Assembly: GCA_004557505.1 (NCBI GenBank)
Contig: SFGZ01000001.1
Location: forward strand, 248,001 to 312,000
Direction of reading: 5' to 3'
DNA from: Coriobacteriaceae bacterium
GTDB taxonomy: Bacteria > Actinomycetota > Coriobacteriia > Coriobacteriales > Atopobiaceae
Length of the DNA: 64,000 bases
Of this stretch, positions 17,832 through 26,283 are shown piece after piece. The notes below the pieces were generated by a model that saw only the letters and a program-made list of their open reading frames with translations, ran no database searches and had not been told where the DNA came from. Every line of letters begins with the position of its first letter. Position 1 is the first letter of the stretch. A program made the translations under genes and the position numbers.

Positions 17832-18024
17832 GTATGCGCGCCTCCCTGGTGCCAGTGAAAATTCCGTTCCAACTTTATCGTAAAGCGCGTCTGTGGGAGG
17901 GGACGTGGGTCGAAAGGGCGGTGCCGGGCACCGGCGGCGGTCCTCTCGGTGCTGCCCATGCCGCCCGCGCCAAAGGCGTAAAGTTGTTCCCGGCTCGTGA
18001 TGCTCTAGAGAGGGGACGTGGCCT

Positions 18025-19035
18025 ATGGGGCGTGTGGGAGATGCGGTGTGCCGTGTGCTGGTGGGTGGTCACGTCGACACCGTGACGCTGGAGCGGGCAC
18101 GCCGCGACTCGCTGGTCGTCATCAACGATCCGTGGCGGCAGTACTCGTCGTTCTTCTGGCGGCTCGTGCTGGCGGCGGTTATCGCCACCGGTGGCGTCGC
18201 GGCGTCCTCCTCCCCGGTGATCATAGGCGCCATGCTCATAGCGCCGCTGATGTCGCCCATGCTGGGCTGCGCCCTCGCCATCGTGACCGGCCGAGCCCGC
18301 GCGGCCGCCCGCACGCTGGCGGTCACGGCCGTGGGTGCGGTGCTGTGCGTGGGCATCGCGGCGGCGGTGGGGGCGATAGCCCCGGTCTCGGTGAACACCG
18401 CGACCAACCAGGAGGTGCTGGCCCGCACCGCCCCGCGCCTGATCGACCTCCTCGTGGCGCTGGCGTCTGGGATGATGGCGGCGCTCGCCCTGGTGCGTGA
18501 TGACATCCCCGACGCGGTGCCCGGGATAGCCATATCGGCGTCGATCGTGCCGCCTCTGTGCGTGGTCGGCGTGGCGCTCCAGGCGGGCGACCTCACCGCC
18601 GCGCGTGGGTCGCTGCTGCTGTTCGTGGCCAACTTCTTCGCCATCCAGCTTATGTGCTGCGCGGTGTTCGCGGCGCTCGGCCTGGGGCGCTCGGCGCGCT
18701 CGGAGGAGGCCGGGCGGATGCGGAGGGTGTGGTACGTGCTTATGCTCGTCGGCGCCCTGGTCGTTGCGGTGCCCCTGTCGGTGACGAGCTGGGGCATCAT
18801 CCAGGCATCCGCCCGCGAGCGCGCGGTGGCCGACATCACCGTCGCCTGGCTTGAGGGAAGCGATTATCGCCTGCTCGACTTCGACATGGAGGACGGCGTG
18901 CTCTCGATCGAGATAGCGGGCACCGGGGCCTCCCCGTCCACCGCGAGCCTGGCCCGCGAGCTCGATGAGGCCCAGCTGGGTGTTGAAGAGCTGCGGGTGA
19001 TACCGGTGGCAGAGCGTCGGGTGCCGGTGAGGTGA
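18025..19035 (+). CDS. DUF389 membrane protein
   Basis: A 336-residue protein of the DUF389 family (function unknown). ATG at 18025 has GAGAGGGG 6-9 bases upstream. It has about six membrane helices with the family's conserved region (ATGGVAASSSPVIIGAMLIAPLMSPMLG) near residue 55, followed by LVALASGMMAALALVRDDIPDAVPGIAISASIVPP. The last ~70 residues are soluble and end the protein in the cytoplasm or outside. The gene is alone on this strand between the divergent TRIC gene and a DUF4143 gene. Confidence 0.85.
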   Translation: MGRVGDAVCRVLVGGHVDTVTLERARRDSLVVINDPWRQYSSFFWRLVLAAVIATGGVAASSSPVIIGAMLIAPLMSPMLGCALAIVTGRARAAARTLAVTAVGAVLCVGIAAAVGAIAPVSVNTATNQEVLARTAPRLIDLLVALASGMMAALALVRDDIPDAVPGIAISASIVPPLCVVGVALQAGDLTAARGSLLLFVANFFAIQLMCCAVFAALGLGRSARSEEAGRMRRVWYVLMLVGALVVAVPLSVTSWGIIQASARERAVADITVAWLEGSDYRLLDFDMEDGVLSIEIAGTGASPSTASLARELDEAQLGVEELRVIPVAERRVPVR

Positions 19036-19231
19036 CGCGCCGCGCGCGGCGGCCAGCCCGTCTCGGGGTGGCGGGTGCCAGCGCCGTCCGCGACGCCTGG
19101 GTGTCAGGTTGGGTCGGGCCGGCGCATGATAACCCGCGAAATTCGTGAAAAGTGTTAGGAACGCCTATCTAAAATTTAGGAAAAATGTAATACTTATCCG
19201 TATTGAATTTTCGAAAAATGTAGGAGCTCAA

Positions 19232-20548
19232 ATGCTTGCGAGAAAGGCCTACCAGTCTCTTCAGGCATGGGGTGAGAGTGCTTCCAAGAAGGCGCTTCTC
19301 GTCAAGGGTGCCCGGCAGGTGGGGAAGAGCTTCCTAGTCGAGGCCTTCTCCCGTGAGGCGTTCGAGAACGTTGTCATCTTCGATCTTGTCGACGACGTGG
19401 CGGCGCGAGGGTCCTTCAATCAGGCTGTTAGTGCCGAAGATCTCCTTCTGCGCATGTCTGTTGTTGCTCGCACGCCCCTCGTTCCCCACAAGACCGTCGT
19501 TGTCATTGACGAGGTTCAGGAGGCGCCGAATGTCCTCACATTTATCAAGTATCTTGTGCAACAGGGGGACTACAGCTACATCCTCGCCGGCTCGCTCCTT
19601 GGCGTGAAGCTTGAGAACATAGACTCGCTTCCCGTGGGCTACCTCACGCAGGTGGAGCTGCACCCCCTGGACTTCGAAGAGTATTGCTGGGCATGCGGGC
19701 TCTCGGCGTCCGTCTTCGACATGGCGCGTGAGTGTTTGAGCGAAGAGAGGGCGCTGCCTGATTTCTTGTATGCCCGCCTGCTCGACCTGTTCCATCGCTA
19801 TCTCATGGTTGGCGGCATGCCCGATGCGGTCAACACCTTTGTTGCATCAAGCAATATTGATGAGGTGCGCCGCATACACCGCGACTTGCACAGCCTCTAT
19901 CGGAGCGATATCACCAAGTATGCTCCGAGGGGCCTACGACTGGTCATACGTGACATCTATGACCTCATCCCCAGCGAGGTCGCTTCAAAAAGGCGGCGCT
20001 TCAGGCTTGGTGACATCAAGGGCGTTAATAGGTTCAGTCAGGTGGAGAACCACTTCCTTTGGCTTACCCAGGCGGGGGTGGCCCTGCCCGTCTATGGCGT
20101 AGCCGCTCCCGTGAGGCCGCTTCTCGTCTCGGAGCGGCGCAACCGCTTCAAGCTGTTCTATCTGGACGCGGGGATGCTCGCAAGCTCATACCCCAAGAGC
20201 GCCTACGCGGGCCTGCTAGACGGGAAGGCCTCCATGAACATGGGCGGCGTCTATGAGGCAGCGGTGGCTCAGGAGCTCAAGGCGCAGGGCCGGGCCTTGA
20301 GATACTTCTCGTCCAAGAAGGTGGGCGAACTTGATTTTGTGGTCGAGCGGGCAGATGGCAGCATCGATGCGCTTGAGGTCAAGTCGGGGTCTTCGTATCT
20401 CACGCATGCAGCGCTGGATAATGCGCTGGCAACACGAGGCTACGACATCGACCGCGCCTGCGTCCTCGCCGAGACAAACATCCGACGAGAGGGGAACATC
20501 CTCTATGTTCCGGTGTTCCTCGCGGGCGTCCTGGAAGCGGAGGGATGA
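19232..20548 (+). CDS. AAA ATPase with DUF4143 C-terminal domain
   Basis: A 438-residue protein. ATG at 19232 (MLARKAYQSL) follows AGGAG at 6 bases; the frame is open upstream but starts there lack a ribosome site. The N-terminal AAA_14 ATPase has the P loop VKGARQVGKSF (residue ~34) and the Walker B VVVIDEVQEAP. The C-terminal half is DUF4143, with the nuclease-like core FYLDAGML...YEAAVAQEL and YFSSKKVGELDFVVE..LEVKSG. Such proteins are common, often in many copies, and their substrate is unknown. The upstream 90 bases (19139-19230) are AT-rich with a palindrome CTAAAATTTAG, unlike the surroundings, which hints at recent acquisition. Confidence 0.85.
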   Translation: MLARKAYQSLQAWGESASKKALLVKGARQVGKSFLVEAFSREAFENVVIFDLVDDVAARGSFNQAVSAEDLLLRMSVVARTPLVPHKTVVVIDEVQEAPNVLTFIKYLVQQGDYSYILAGSLLGVKLENIDSLPVGYLTQVELHPLDFEEYCWACGLSASVFDMARECLSEERALPDFLYARLLDLFHRYLMVGGMPDAVNTFVASSNIDEVRRIHRDLHSLYRSDITKYAPRGLRLVIRDIYDLIPSEVASKRRRFRLGDIKGVNRFSQVENHFLWLTQAGVALPVYGVAAPVRPLLVSERRNRFKLFYLDAGMLASSYPKSAYAGLLDGKASMNMGGVYEAAVAQELKAQGRALRYFSSKKVGELDFVVERADGSIDALEVKSGSSYLTHAALDNALATRGYDIDRACVLAETNIRREGNILYVPVFLAGVLEAEG

Positions 20549-20705
20549 CCCTCCGGAGTCGTGTCTCCGACGCCGCCCGCGGCGTCGCAAGGAGTCTGGG
20601 TGCCCGACCGGGCTGGCGCATGAAGGTCAGGGGAGGATTGTGCGAGAACCAAGAAAAGCTTCGCGTTTCTCAAGGACTTACGATATACTAGCCGTCGCGG
20701 TTCCT

Positions 20706-20796
20706 GGAGAGTTGTCCGAGTGGCCGAAGGAGCACGATTGGAAATCGTGTATACGCCTAAAGCGTATCCTGGGTTCAAATCCCAGACTCTCCGCCA
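20706..20796 (+). tRNA. tRNA-Ser (GGA anticodon)
   Basis: Class II tRNA with acceptor GGAGAGT/ACTCTCC, anticodon loop TTGGAAA (anticodon GGA), a long variable arm (TATACGC..GCGTATC) and T arm CTGGG-TTCAAAT-CCCAG. Encoded CCA at 20794-20796. A -10-like TATACT at 20684-20689 precedes it. Confidence 0.95.
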
Positions 20797-20801
20797 GTAA
20801 A

Positions 20802-20833
20802 TCCAGCGGCGTCCCACTGGGGCGCCGCTTTTC
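20802..20833 (+). terminator. Terminator between the two tRNA-Ser genes
   Basis: GCGGCG-T-CCC pairs with GGG-CGCCGC around an ACT loop (one bulged T), followed by TTTTC. Confidence 0.6.
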
Positions 20834-20840
20834 ACCCCAC

Positions 20841-20930
20841 GGAGGGGTGGCAGAGCGGTTGAATGCGGCGGTCTCGAAAACCGTTTACCCCTTCGGGGGT
20901 ACGAGGGTTCGAATCCCTCCCCCTCCGCCA
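20841..20930 (+). tRNA. tRNA-Ser (CGA anticodon)
   Basis: Class II tRNA with acceptor GGAGGGG/CCCCTCC, anticodon loop CTCGAAA (anticodon CGA), a long variable arm (TACCCCTTCGGGGGTA) and T arm GAGGG-TTCGAAT-CCCTC. Encoded CCA at the end. Confidence 0.95.
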
Positions 20931-20941
20931 TTTGAAGGTCA

Positions 20942-20972
20942 GGGCGGGTGCCGTTGGGTGCCTGCCCTTTTT
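20942..20972 (+). terminator. Terminator after tRNA-Ser (CGA)
   Basis: An 11-bp stem (GGGCGGGTGCC pairing with GGTGCCTGCCC, three G-U) is followed by TTTTT at 20968-20972. Confidence 0.7.
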
Positions 20973-21369
20973 GCGCCGCCAGGGCGTCAGCCATGGCTCC
21001 CCGGACCCTCCCGGCCAGATATGTGCAGGAACTATGTACGCCTCGCCTCCCGTCTCGCGCCCTTGTCGCCCGCGGGCGCGGCATCTCCCGCCCTCAGGAC
21101 GCTGTCCGACAGCTACGTGCATGTGCGCTGTCCGCCCAGCGTCAAATGAGTGCCGGACGCGAGCTATACGCTCTGGGGGCAGAGAGGGGCGCGTGGCGGT
21201 GGAGGCCAGGTCATGCTGACAGGCACAGGGGATGTGGATTGAGGCACACATTCGCAGATCGCATGGGGATTTACCTGTATCGACTGTGGTATGATGCCAA
21301 ATCGCATGCTTCCTGCCCTAGGCGCAAACCTTCACGACCTAGGGCCATCAGTCCAGAGGAGGTGACACC
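20973..21369 (+). promoter_or_regulatory. Upstream region of the rpsF operon
   Basis: About 400 bases without a supportable gene. A -10-like TATGAT at 21290-21295 with an extended TGTGG before it is the likely promoter for rpsF; the -35 region is weak. The ribosome site GAGGAGG lies at the end of the region. Confidence 0.45.
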
Positions 21370-21663
21370 ATGAAGGCCTATGAACTGCTGTTCTTTGTCG
21401 ATCCCACCAGCAACGAGGAGACTCGCGCCGGAACCATGAAGCGCATCGAGGTCGCCATCACCACTGACGGCGGCACCATTGACTCCGTCGAGGATTGGGG
21501 CAAGCGCAAGCTCGCCTATGAGATCGACCACCTCACCGAGGGTGACTACACCCTCATCAACTTCCACGCAGATCCTTCCCAGATCGCAGAGCTCGACCGA
21601 GTCCTGCGCATCAGCGATGCCGTCAAGCGCCACATGATCGTGGCTCGCACGGACAAGGACTAG
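21370..21663 (+). CDS. rpsF: 30S ribosomal protein bS6
   Basis: A 97-residue bS6, which binds bS18 in the 30S platform. ATG at 21370 follows GAGGAGGTGACACC. Family features are MKAYELLFFVDPTSNEETR at the start and DWGKRKLAYEIDHLTEGDYTLINFHAD in the middle. It opens the conserved rpsF-ssb-rpsR cluster. Confidence 0.97.
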   Translation: MKAYELLFFVDPTSNEETRAGTMKRIEVAITTDGGTIDSVEDWGKRKLAYEIDHLTEGDYTLINFHADPSQIAELDRVLRISDAVKRHMIVARTDKD

Positions 21664-21711
21664 CCAGCGGAAGGCGGGCCGCGCGCCCGCATCAGAGAGG
21701 TAGTGAGCAAC

Positions 21712-22284
21712 GTGAGCATTAACAGGGTGAACATCTCAGGCAACCTCACCAGGGACCCGGAGCTTCGTTCCACCGGCGGCGGCACCCAGGTTCTCTCCTT
21801 CGGTGTCGCGGTCAACGATCGTCGTCGCAACCAGCAGACGGGTGAGTGGGAGGACGTGCCCAACTTCGTCGACTGCGTCGTGTTCGGCGCGCGCGCCGAA
21901 CCGCTCTCGCGCTACCTCAGCAAGGGTTCCAAGGTCGCTATCGAGGGTAAGCTTCGCTATAGCTCTTGGGAGAACAAGGAAGGTCAGCGTCGCAGCAAGC
22001 TGGAGGTCGTCGTGGACGAGGTCGAGTTCCTCTCGCCCAGAAACCAGGGTGCCGCGCAGGGTGTGGCACCCCAGCAGGGTGCTCCCTCCCCGCAGTACAG
22101 CGCGCCGCAGCAGCCCTACGCGGCAGCGCCGCAACCGGCCGCGCCCGCCGCGCAGTACCCCGCGCAACCGGCCGCGCCTGCGCAATACCCCGCACAGCCG
22201 GGCTATCCCGCGCCCGCGCCCGCCGCTCCGCCCGTCTCCACGCCTCCCGCGGCAGACGTCTACGACGAGGAGATTCCGTTCTAG
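21712..22284 (+). CDS. ssb: Single-stranded DNA-binding protein
   Basis: A 190-residue SSB (or 193 from the in-frame GTG at 21703). The GTG at 21712 gives MSINRVNISGNLTRDPELR, the usual beginning; GAGAGG lies 11 bases upstream. The OB fold spans residues ~3-110 (LSFGVAVNDRRRN, NFVDCVVFG, YLSKGSKVAIEGKLRYSSW). The linker is long, Gln/Pro/Ala-rich with repeated PAQYPAQP-type units, and ends in the conserved acidic tip DVYDEEIPF that recruits replication and repair proteins. It sits between rpsF and rpsR. Confidence 0.95.
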   Translation: MSINRVNISGNLTRDPELRSTGGGTQVLSFGVAVNDRRRNQQTGEWEDVPNFVDCVVFGARAEPLSRYLSKGSKVAIEGKLRYSSWENKEGQRRSKLEVVVDEVEFLSPRNQGAAQGVAPQQGAPSPQYSAPQQPYAAAPQPAAPAAQYPAQPAAPAQYPAQPGYPAPAPAAPPVSTPPAADVYDEEIPF

Positions 22285-22331
22285 TAACAGCAAGGCGGCC
22301 TTTCGGTCGCCGTTAGAAAGGCAAACCAGAC

Positions 22332-22583
22332 ATGGCTCAGCAGAAGAAGCAAGAGTTTCAGCGCCAGCCGCGTCGCAAGTACTGCCAGTTCTGCAAGGAG
22401 GACACCGAGTACATCGACTACAAGGATGTGCAGCTCCTCCGCAAGTTCATGACCGACCGCGGCAAGATCAAGCCCCGTCGCGTCACTGGCGCCTGCACGC
22501 AGCACCAGCACGATATCGCGGTTGCCATCAAGCGGGCCCGCGTTATGGCGCTCCTGCCCTACACCGTGGGAAAGAACCACTAG
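22332..22583 (+). CDS. rpsR: 30S ribosomal protein bS18
   Basis: An 83-residue bS18. The N-terminus has C18 and C21 (KYCQFCKED) and later cysteine TGAC..HQH, so this is the zinc-binding (C+) form; cells with C+ forms often keep a zinc-free paralogue elsewhere under zinc limitation. The core DYKDVQLLRKFMTDRGKIKPRRVTGAC is typical. Its ribosome site AGAAAGG is 10 bases upstream. Confidence 0.96.
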   Translation: MAQQKKQEFQRQPRRKYCQFCKEDTEYIDYKDVQLLRKFMTDRGKIKPRRVTGACTQHQHDIAVAIKRARVMALLPYTVGKNH

Positions 22584-22586
22584 GTC

Positions 22587-23663
22587 ATGATGACGGAGAA
22601 GGACACAGACGAGCAGACCAGGGCGCTTGCGCTCTGGAACGCGCCCGACCCCGAGGATGGCTCGCCCGAGCAGGGCGACATTGTCCCCGGAGACGGCGCG
22701 CGGGTGCCGCGCGGCGGGTCGTCGCTCGCCGTCGGGCTTGCCGCCTGTGCGCTCGGCAGCGTGGTCGCCGCGTACATCCCCATGCTCGGGTGCTTTGCCA
22801 TAGGTTCCGGCGCGGTCATCACGCTGGTTCCGCGCAACGCCCTGCGGGCCCTCGCGACCCTCGCCTGTGCGCTGGTGCCGGCGGCGCTGGTCGCTGCCGT
22901 GGTCCAGGCCGCCACGGTCCCAAGCGTCCTCGTCGCCTGCGGCATGGCCGTCGGCACGGCGTGGGCGTCCTCGCGCAGCAGGCTGTCGCCTTCGGTTGGG
23001 TTTGCGCTCATCGGGTGCGGCGCGCTCGCGCTCATCGGCGTGGACGTCATCCAGCTGCTGTCGGCGGGCTCCTCCATGGCCGACAAGATCACGCAGCTCG
23101 TAAACGCCTATGCAAGCGGCGTCGGCGTGGCATCCGTCTCGGTGGCGGCACAGGTCGAGGCCCTGCGGGTGACGCTTCAGGTCTACTGGCCCAGCGCGTA
23201 CCTCGTTGTTGCCTTGGCCGAGTTCGCCTGCGCGCTTCTCGGCGTCCGCGCGTCCGTAAGGCGGGAGGGGCTGCGGGTTTCTATGCCCGCGCTCGCCGAG
23301 TACGATGTGCCCGTGTGGCTCATCGGCGTGCTCGTGGCCGACATCCTCGGCCTCACGGCAGCGGGCTTGGTTCCTCAAGCGTATGCCGGCGCCGTGGACA
23401 TGGCCTCGGCAAACCTCTTGGTTGCGCTCAGGATTGCATGTGCGGTCCAGGGCTTTGCCGTCATCGCGTGGTTCATACGGACCAGGCATGTGGGGGCGCT
23501 TGCAGGCGCGTGCGCCATCGTCGCCGGGCTCTTTCTCGAGGACCAGTTTTACGTCATGACCATCGTGGGGCTTATCGATGTGTGGAAGAACTTCCGCCAC
23601 CTTCCCAGGGGCGCGAAGACCACCGTCCAGGGCACCACGGACCAAGATCAGAAGTCGGCATAG
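22587..23663 (+). CDS. DUF2232 (YybS-like) membrane protein
   Basis: A 358-residue integral membrane protein of the DUF2232/YybS family, function unknown but often found beside rplI-dnaB in Firmicutes and Actinobacteria. The start codon (ATG ATG) lies 3 bases after rpsR. The first ~45 residues are acidic and cytoplasmic, followed by 8-9 hydrophobic segments (VGLAACALGSVVAAYIPMLGC, ALVPAALVAAVVQAATV, and others). The C-terminus is short and basic. Confidence 0.75.
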   Translation: MMTEKDTDEQTRALALWNAPDPEDGSPEQGDIVPGDGARVPRGGSSLAVGLAACALGSVVAAYIPMLGCFAIGSGAVITLVPRNALRALATLACALVPAALVAAVVQAATVPSVLVACGMAVGTAWASSRSRLSPSVGFALIGCGALALIGVDVIQLLSAGSSMADKITQLVNAYASGVGVASVSVAAQVEALRVTLQVYWPSAYLVVALAEFACALLGVRASVRREGLRVSMPALAEYDVPVWLIGVLVADILGLTAAGLVPQAYAGAVDMASANLLVALRIACAVQGFAVIAWFIRTRHVGALAGACAIVAGLFLEDQFYVMTIVGLIDVWKNFRHLPRGAKTTVQGTTDQDQKSA

Positions 23664-23686
23664 CCGACTGAACGAAGGAGTGTCCC

Positions 23687-24174
23687 ATGAAAGTCATCCT
23701 CTTGGGTGAGCTCCGGGGCAAGGGCGGAGAGGGCAGCCTGCCACCCCGGGCAACCTTAAGCAGCTCGAGCAGCGCCGCAGCAGCATCGCCAAGCGCGAGG
23801 CCGAGCGTATCGCAAACGCCGAGGCCACCAAGGCAGCCCTCGACGAGCAGCTCGTGAAGGTCGACGCGAAGATCGGCGAGGAGGGCCAGCTCTTTGGCTC
23901 CGTCACCTCCCAGCAGATCGTCGATGCCATCAAGGCCCAGCTTGGCGTTGACGTTGACCGCAAGCGCATCGTCCGTGGTGCCACCATCAAGACCGCTGGC
24001 CGCCACGCCGTCGAGATCAACCTCTATCGCGAGGTCAACGCCAAGGTCATCGTCCTCGTGGGCGATGAGGCTGCCGCCGAGGAGCCCGAGGCCGCCGAGG
24101 CCGAGGACGCCGCGCCTGCCGAGGCCGCGCCTGCCGAGGCCAAGGACGCCGCGCCCGCCGAGGCTGCCGAATAG
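23687..24174 (+). pseudogene. rplI: Disrupted 50S ribosomal protein bL9 gene (internal deletion with frameshift)
   Basis: ATG at 23687 with GAAGGAG begins MKVILLGELRGKGGEG, the true bL9 start. The next bases jump to a different frame, where ATPGNLKQLEQRRSS...LVKVDAKIGEEGQLFGSVTSQQIVDAIK is the bL9 C-terminal domain. About 22 conserved residues of the 23S-rRNA-binding N-domain are missing; the junction is near 23735, and the missing length (~61 bases) is not a multiple of 3. The start frame runs on as a Ser/Pro-rich tail to a TGA at 23855-23857. That stop overlaps a GTG at 23854 that could restart the C-domain (23854-24174, 106 residues). The C-terminal tail is Ala/Glu/Pro-rich. bL9 is dispensable in E. 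coli. Confidence 0.75.
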
Positions 24175-24280
24175 CCTTCGGGGTTTTCGACCAAAACTGC
24201 CCTCAACTGGGGATTTCAACAATTCTCGCAGGTCAGGGCTAGTGGCAAAGAGGTCCGGCGCACAGTCGCCCTAGCACAAA

Positions 24281-24315
24281 CTTGCCCCGCATGCACGTGT
24301 GGCATGCGGGGCAAG
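24281..24315. repeat. 14-bp perfect palindromic hairpin
   Basis: CTTGCCCCGCATGC (24281-24294) and GCATGCGGGGCAAG (24302-24315) with a 7-base loop. Read on the minus strand it is followed by TTTGTG, so it may terminate transcription in that direction, or be a regulatory dyad. Confidence 0.6.
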
Positions 24316-24471
24316 CATCCAAAAGATGCATTTTATAGGCCCATCTAACTGGGGAAATAGGATAAGAGCGGATATTAGCGCCAAATCAGCTGGTCCGTCT
24401 AGAGCGTAATGAATATTTGCGGTTATTGTGGGAGACGGGTCTCTCTCGCGCCGGCCCGCCGCTCGCCAAAT

Positions 24472-24527
24472 TGTTGAAAACGTTGAAAACTCTCAAAGTG
24501 CCCGCTCAACGTACGACGTTTTCAACA
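24472..24527. repeat. 12-bp inverted repeat TGTTGAAAACGT upstream of dnaB
   Basis: TGTTGAAAACGT (24472-24483) and ACGTTTTCAACA (24516-24527) are perfect complements; GTTGAAAAC is also directly repeated at 24482-24490. A possible operator or a stem in the dnaB leader. Confidence 0.5.
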
Positions 24528-24710
24528 TCGCGTGTAGAAGACCTCAGGGCCTTTTTCTTTCTCGCTGGTAGATGGCTCGCGACGGCAGCGGGCCCCGAGC
24601 TGCCGTTCGACGCGGCGCCGCGCGCCGCCGCACCGCCCGCCGCGCGCGTGTTGCGGTAGCATCCCAGACAACGATGGGGCGAGCAGAGACCTAGGAGGGA
24701 GCGCCGCGCC

Positions 24711-26102
24711 GTGGCACTGGATGGCATCGACATGAACCCAACAAAGATGACGGCGATGTCCGACGTCGCGATGCCGCAGGATCCCGAGGCCGAGTCCTCG
24801 GTCCTCTCGGCCATGCTCATCTCGCAGGACGTGCTGCAGGAGTGCCTCATCGAGCTTGAGCCGGATGACTTCTACATCCCCTCCAACCGCAAGATCTACC
24901 TCGCCATGCGCGAGATGTTCGACCGCAACATGGCGGTGGACACCATCTCGCTGGCAGACTTCCTCAAGAGCCAAGGCGAGCTTGAGCGCGTGGGTGGCCA
25001 TCCCTACCTGCTCGATCTTGGCAACAACTCGCTCGCGCTGGTGGGTTGGCGTCGTCACGTGGAGATGCTGCGCCGTGACTCCACGCTGCGCCGCATGATC
25101 TCGGCAGCCGCGCAGATCACCGCCTTGGCGTACGACGCCCCTGAGGACACCAAGGAGGTCGTGGACCGGGCCGAGAAGATGCTGCTCGACGTTACCAACA
25201 GGGACGTGCGCTCGAGCTACCAGCCCATCGGCTCCATCATGAGCGACCTCTTTGACCAGCTCTCGGATATGTGCGAGAACCAGACCACCGAGCTGGGCGT
25301 CAAGACGGGCTTCCCCACCATCGACTCCAGGCTCCTGGGCCTGCGTCCCGGCCAGATGATCGTCATCGGCGCGCGCCCCGGCGTTGGCAAGACCTCATTC
25401 GCGCTCAACCTTGCCGTGAATGCGGCGTTCAACGGCGCCTCGGTGGCGTTCTTCTCGCTCGAGATGAGCAAGATAGAGATCGCCCAGCGACTGCTCTCGG
25501 CCCAGTCCGGCGTGGGCCTGCAGGAGATTCGCTCGGCGCGCATCCAGAACGACCAGTGGCCCGAGCTCATCCGCGGCACCGACGAGCTCTCGGGCCTGGA
25601 CATCATGATCGACGACACGCCCGGCACCACGGTCACCGAGATCCGCGCCAAGGCCCGCCGCATGCTCCACGGCAAGAAGATGGGGCTTGTCGTGGTGGAC
25701 TACCTGCAGCTCCTCTCGCCGCCGGCCGGCATGCGCCGCGCCGACAGCCGCGCCACCGAGGTCTCGGAGATGTCGCGTGGCATCAAGATCATGGCAAAGG
25801 ACCTCGAGTGCCCCGTCATCGCGCTGTCTCAGCTCTCCCGCCGCGTGACCGAGCGCACCGGCAAGCGCCCCGAGCTCTCGGACCTGCGCGAGTCCGGCGC
25901 CATCGAGCAGGACGCCGACATCGTCATCCTGCTCGACCGCTCGATGGACGAGGAGGAGGCCGCCCGCGATGACCGCCCGGACATGGGCGTCACCAACTTC
26001 ATCATCGCCAAGAACCGCTCCGGCGCCCTTGGAGACGTGCCTCTCACCTTCGTGGGCAACAAGACCAAGTTCCTTGAGGTCACGACGCGCTACGATGGCT
26101 AG
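24711..26102 (+). CDS. dnaB: Replicative DNA helicase DnaB
   Basis: A 463-residue hexameric helicase that unwinds DNA ahead of the replication fork. GTG at 24711 follows AGGAGGGAG. The N-terminal domain begins DPEAESSVLSAMLI (residue ~24) and the RecA-like C-terminal domain holds ARPGVGKTSFALN (Walker A, residue ~225), VVVDYLQLLSP (Walker B) and the arginine-finger region. LSQLSRRVTERTGKRPELSDLRESGAIEQDAD is the strongly conserved DnaB block. No intein is present. It belongs to the rpsF-rplI cluster. Confidence 0.96.
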   Translation: MALDGIDMNPTKMTAMSDVAMPQDPEAESSVLSAMLISQDVLQECLIELEPDDFYIPSNRKIYLAMREMFDRNMAVDTISLADFLKSQGELERVGGHPYLLDLGNNSLALVGWRRHVEMLRRDSTLRRMISAAAQITALAYDAPEDTKEVVDRAEKMLLDVTNRDVRSSYQPIGSIMSDLFDQLSDMCENQTTELGVKTGFPTIDSRLLGLRPGQMIVIGARPGVGKTSFALNLAVNAAFNGASVAFFSLEMSKIEIAQRLLSAQSGVGLQEIRSARIQNDQWPELIRGTDELSGLDIMIDDTPGTTVTEIRAKARRMLHGKKMGLVVVDYLQLLSPPAGMRRADSRATEVSEMSRGIKIMAKDLECPVIALSQLSRRVTERTGKRPELSDLRESGAIEQDADIVILLDRSMDEEEAARDDRPDMGVTNFIIAKNRSGALGDVPLTFVGNKTKFLEVTTRYDG

Positions 26103-26185
26103 GGGCACGGCCCCCACTGCCGCCCGCCCCCGCGCCGGGTGGATTGTCGGGGCTGTGGGATGTTTCCGCACCCCAGGGCGCCGCC

Positions 26186-26214
26186 TTCGATAACCGCAGC
26201 CCATGCCGTATACT
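26186..26214 (+). promoter_or_regulatory. Predicted promoter of purA
   Basis: TTCGAT (26186-26191) and TATACT (26209-26214) have a 17-base spacer and lie 70 bases before the purA start codon. Confidence 0.5.
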
Positions 26215-26283
26215 TGCGTGGTTAGGGGTGTCGCGTGCCGAGCGGCGCCCGCCCGTCCTGTCACACTCTTTTGAGGGGGAGAA

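Larger units (their letters stand above)
24175..24710 (+). promoter_or_regulatory. Intergenic region between rplI and dnaB
   Basis: 536 bases with no gene I can support. It contains a 14-bp perfect hairpin (24281-24315), a 12-bp inverted repeat (24472-24483 and 24516-24527) with an extra direct repeat GTTGAAAAC, and a GC-rich stretch just before dnaB. The dnaB ribosome site AGGAGGGAG is at its end. Confidence 0.5.

Noticed and set aside
24471..24530. DnaA-box cluster or oriC before dnaB
   Set aside because: TTTTCAACA differs from TTATCCACA at two positions and there is no box cluster or AT-rich unwinding region.
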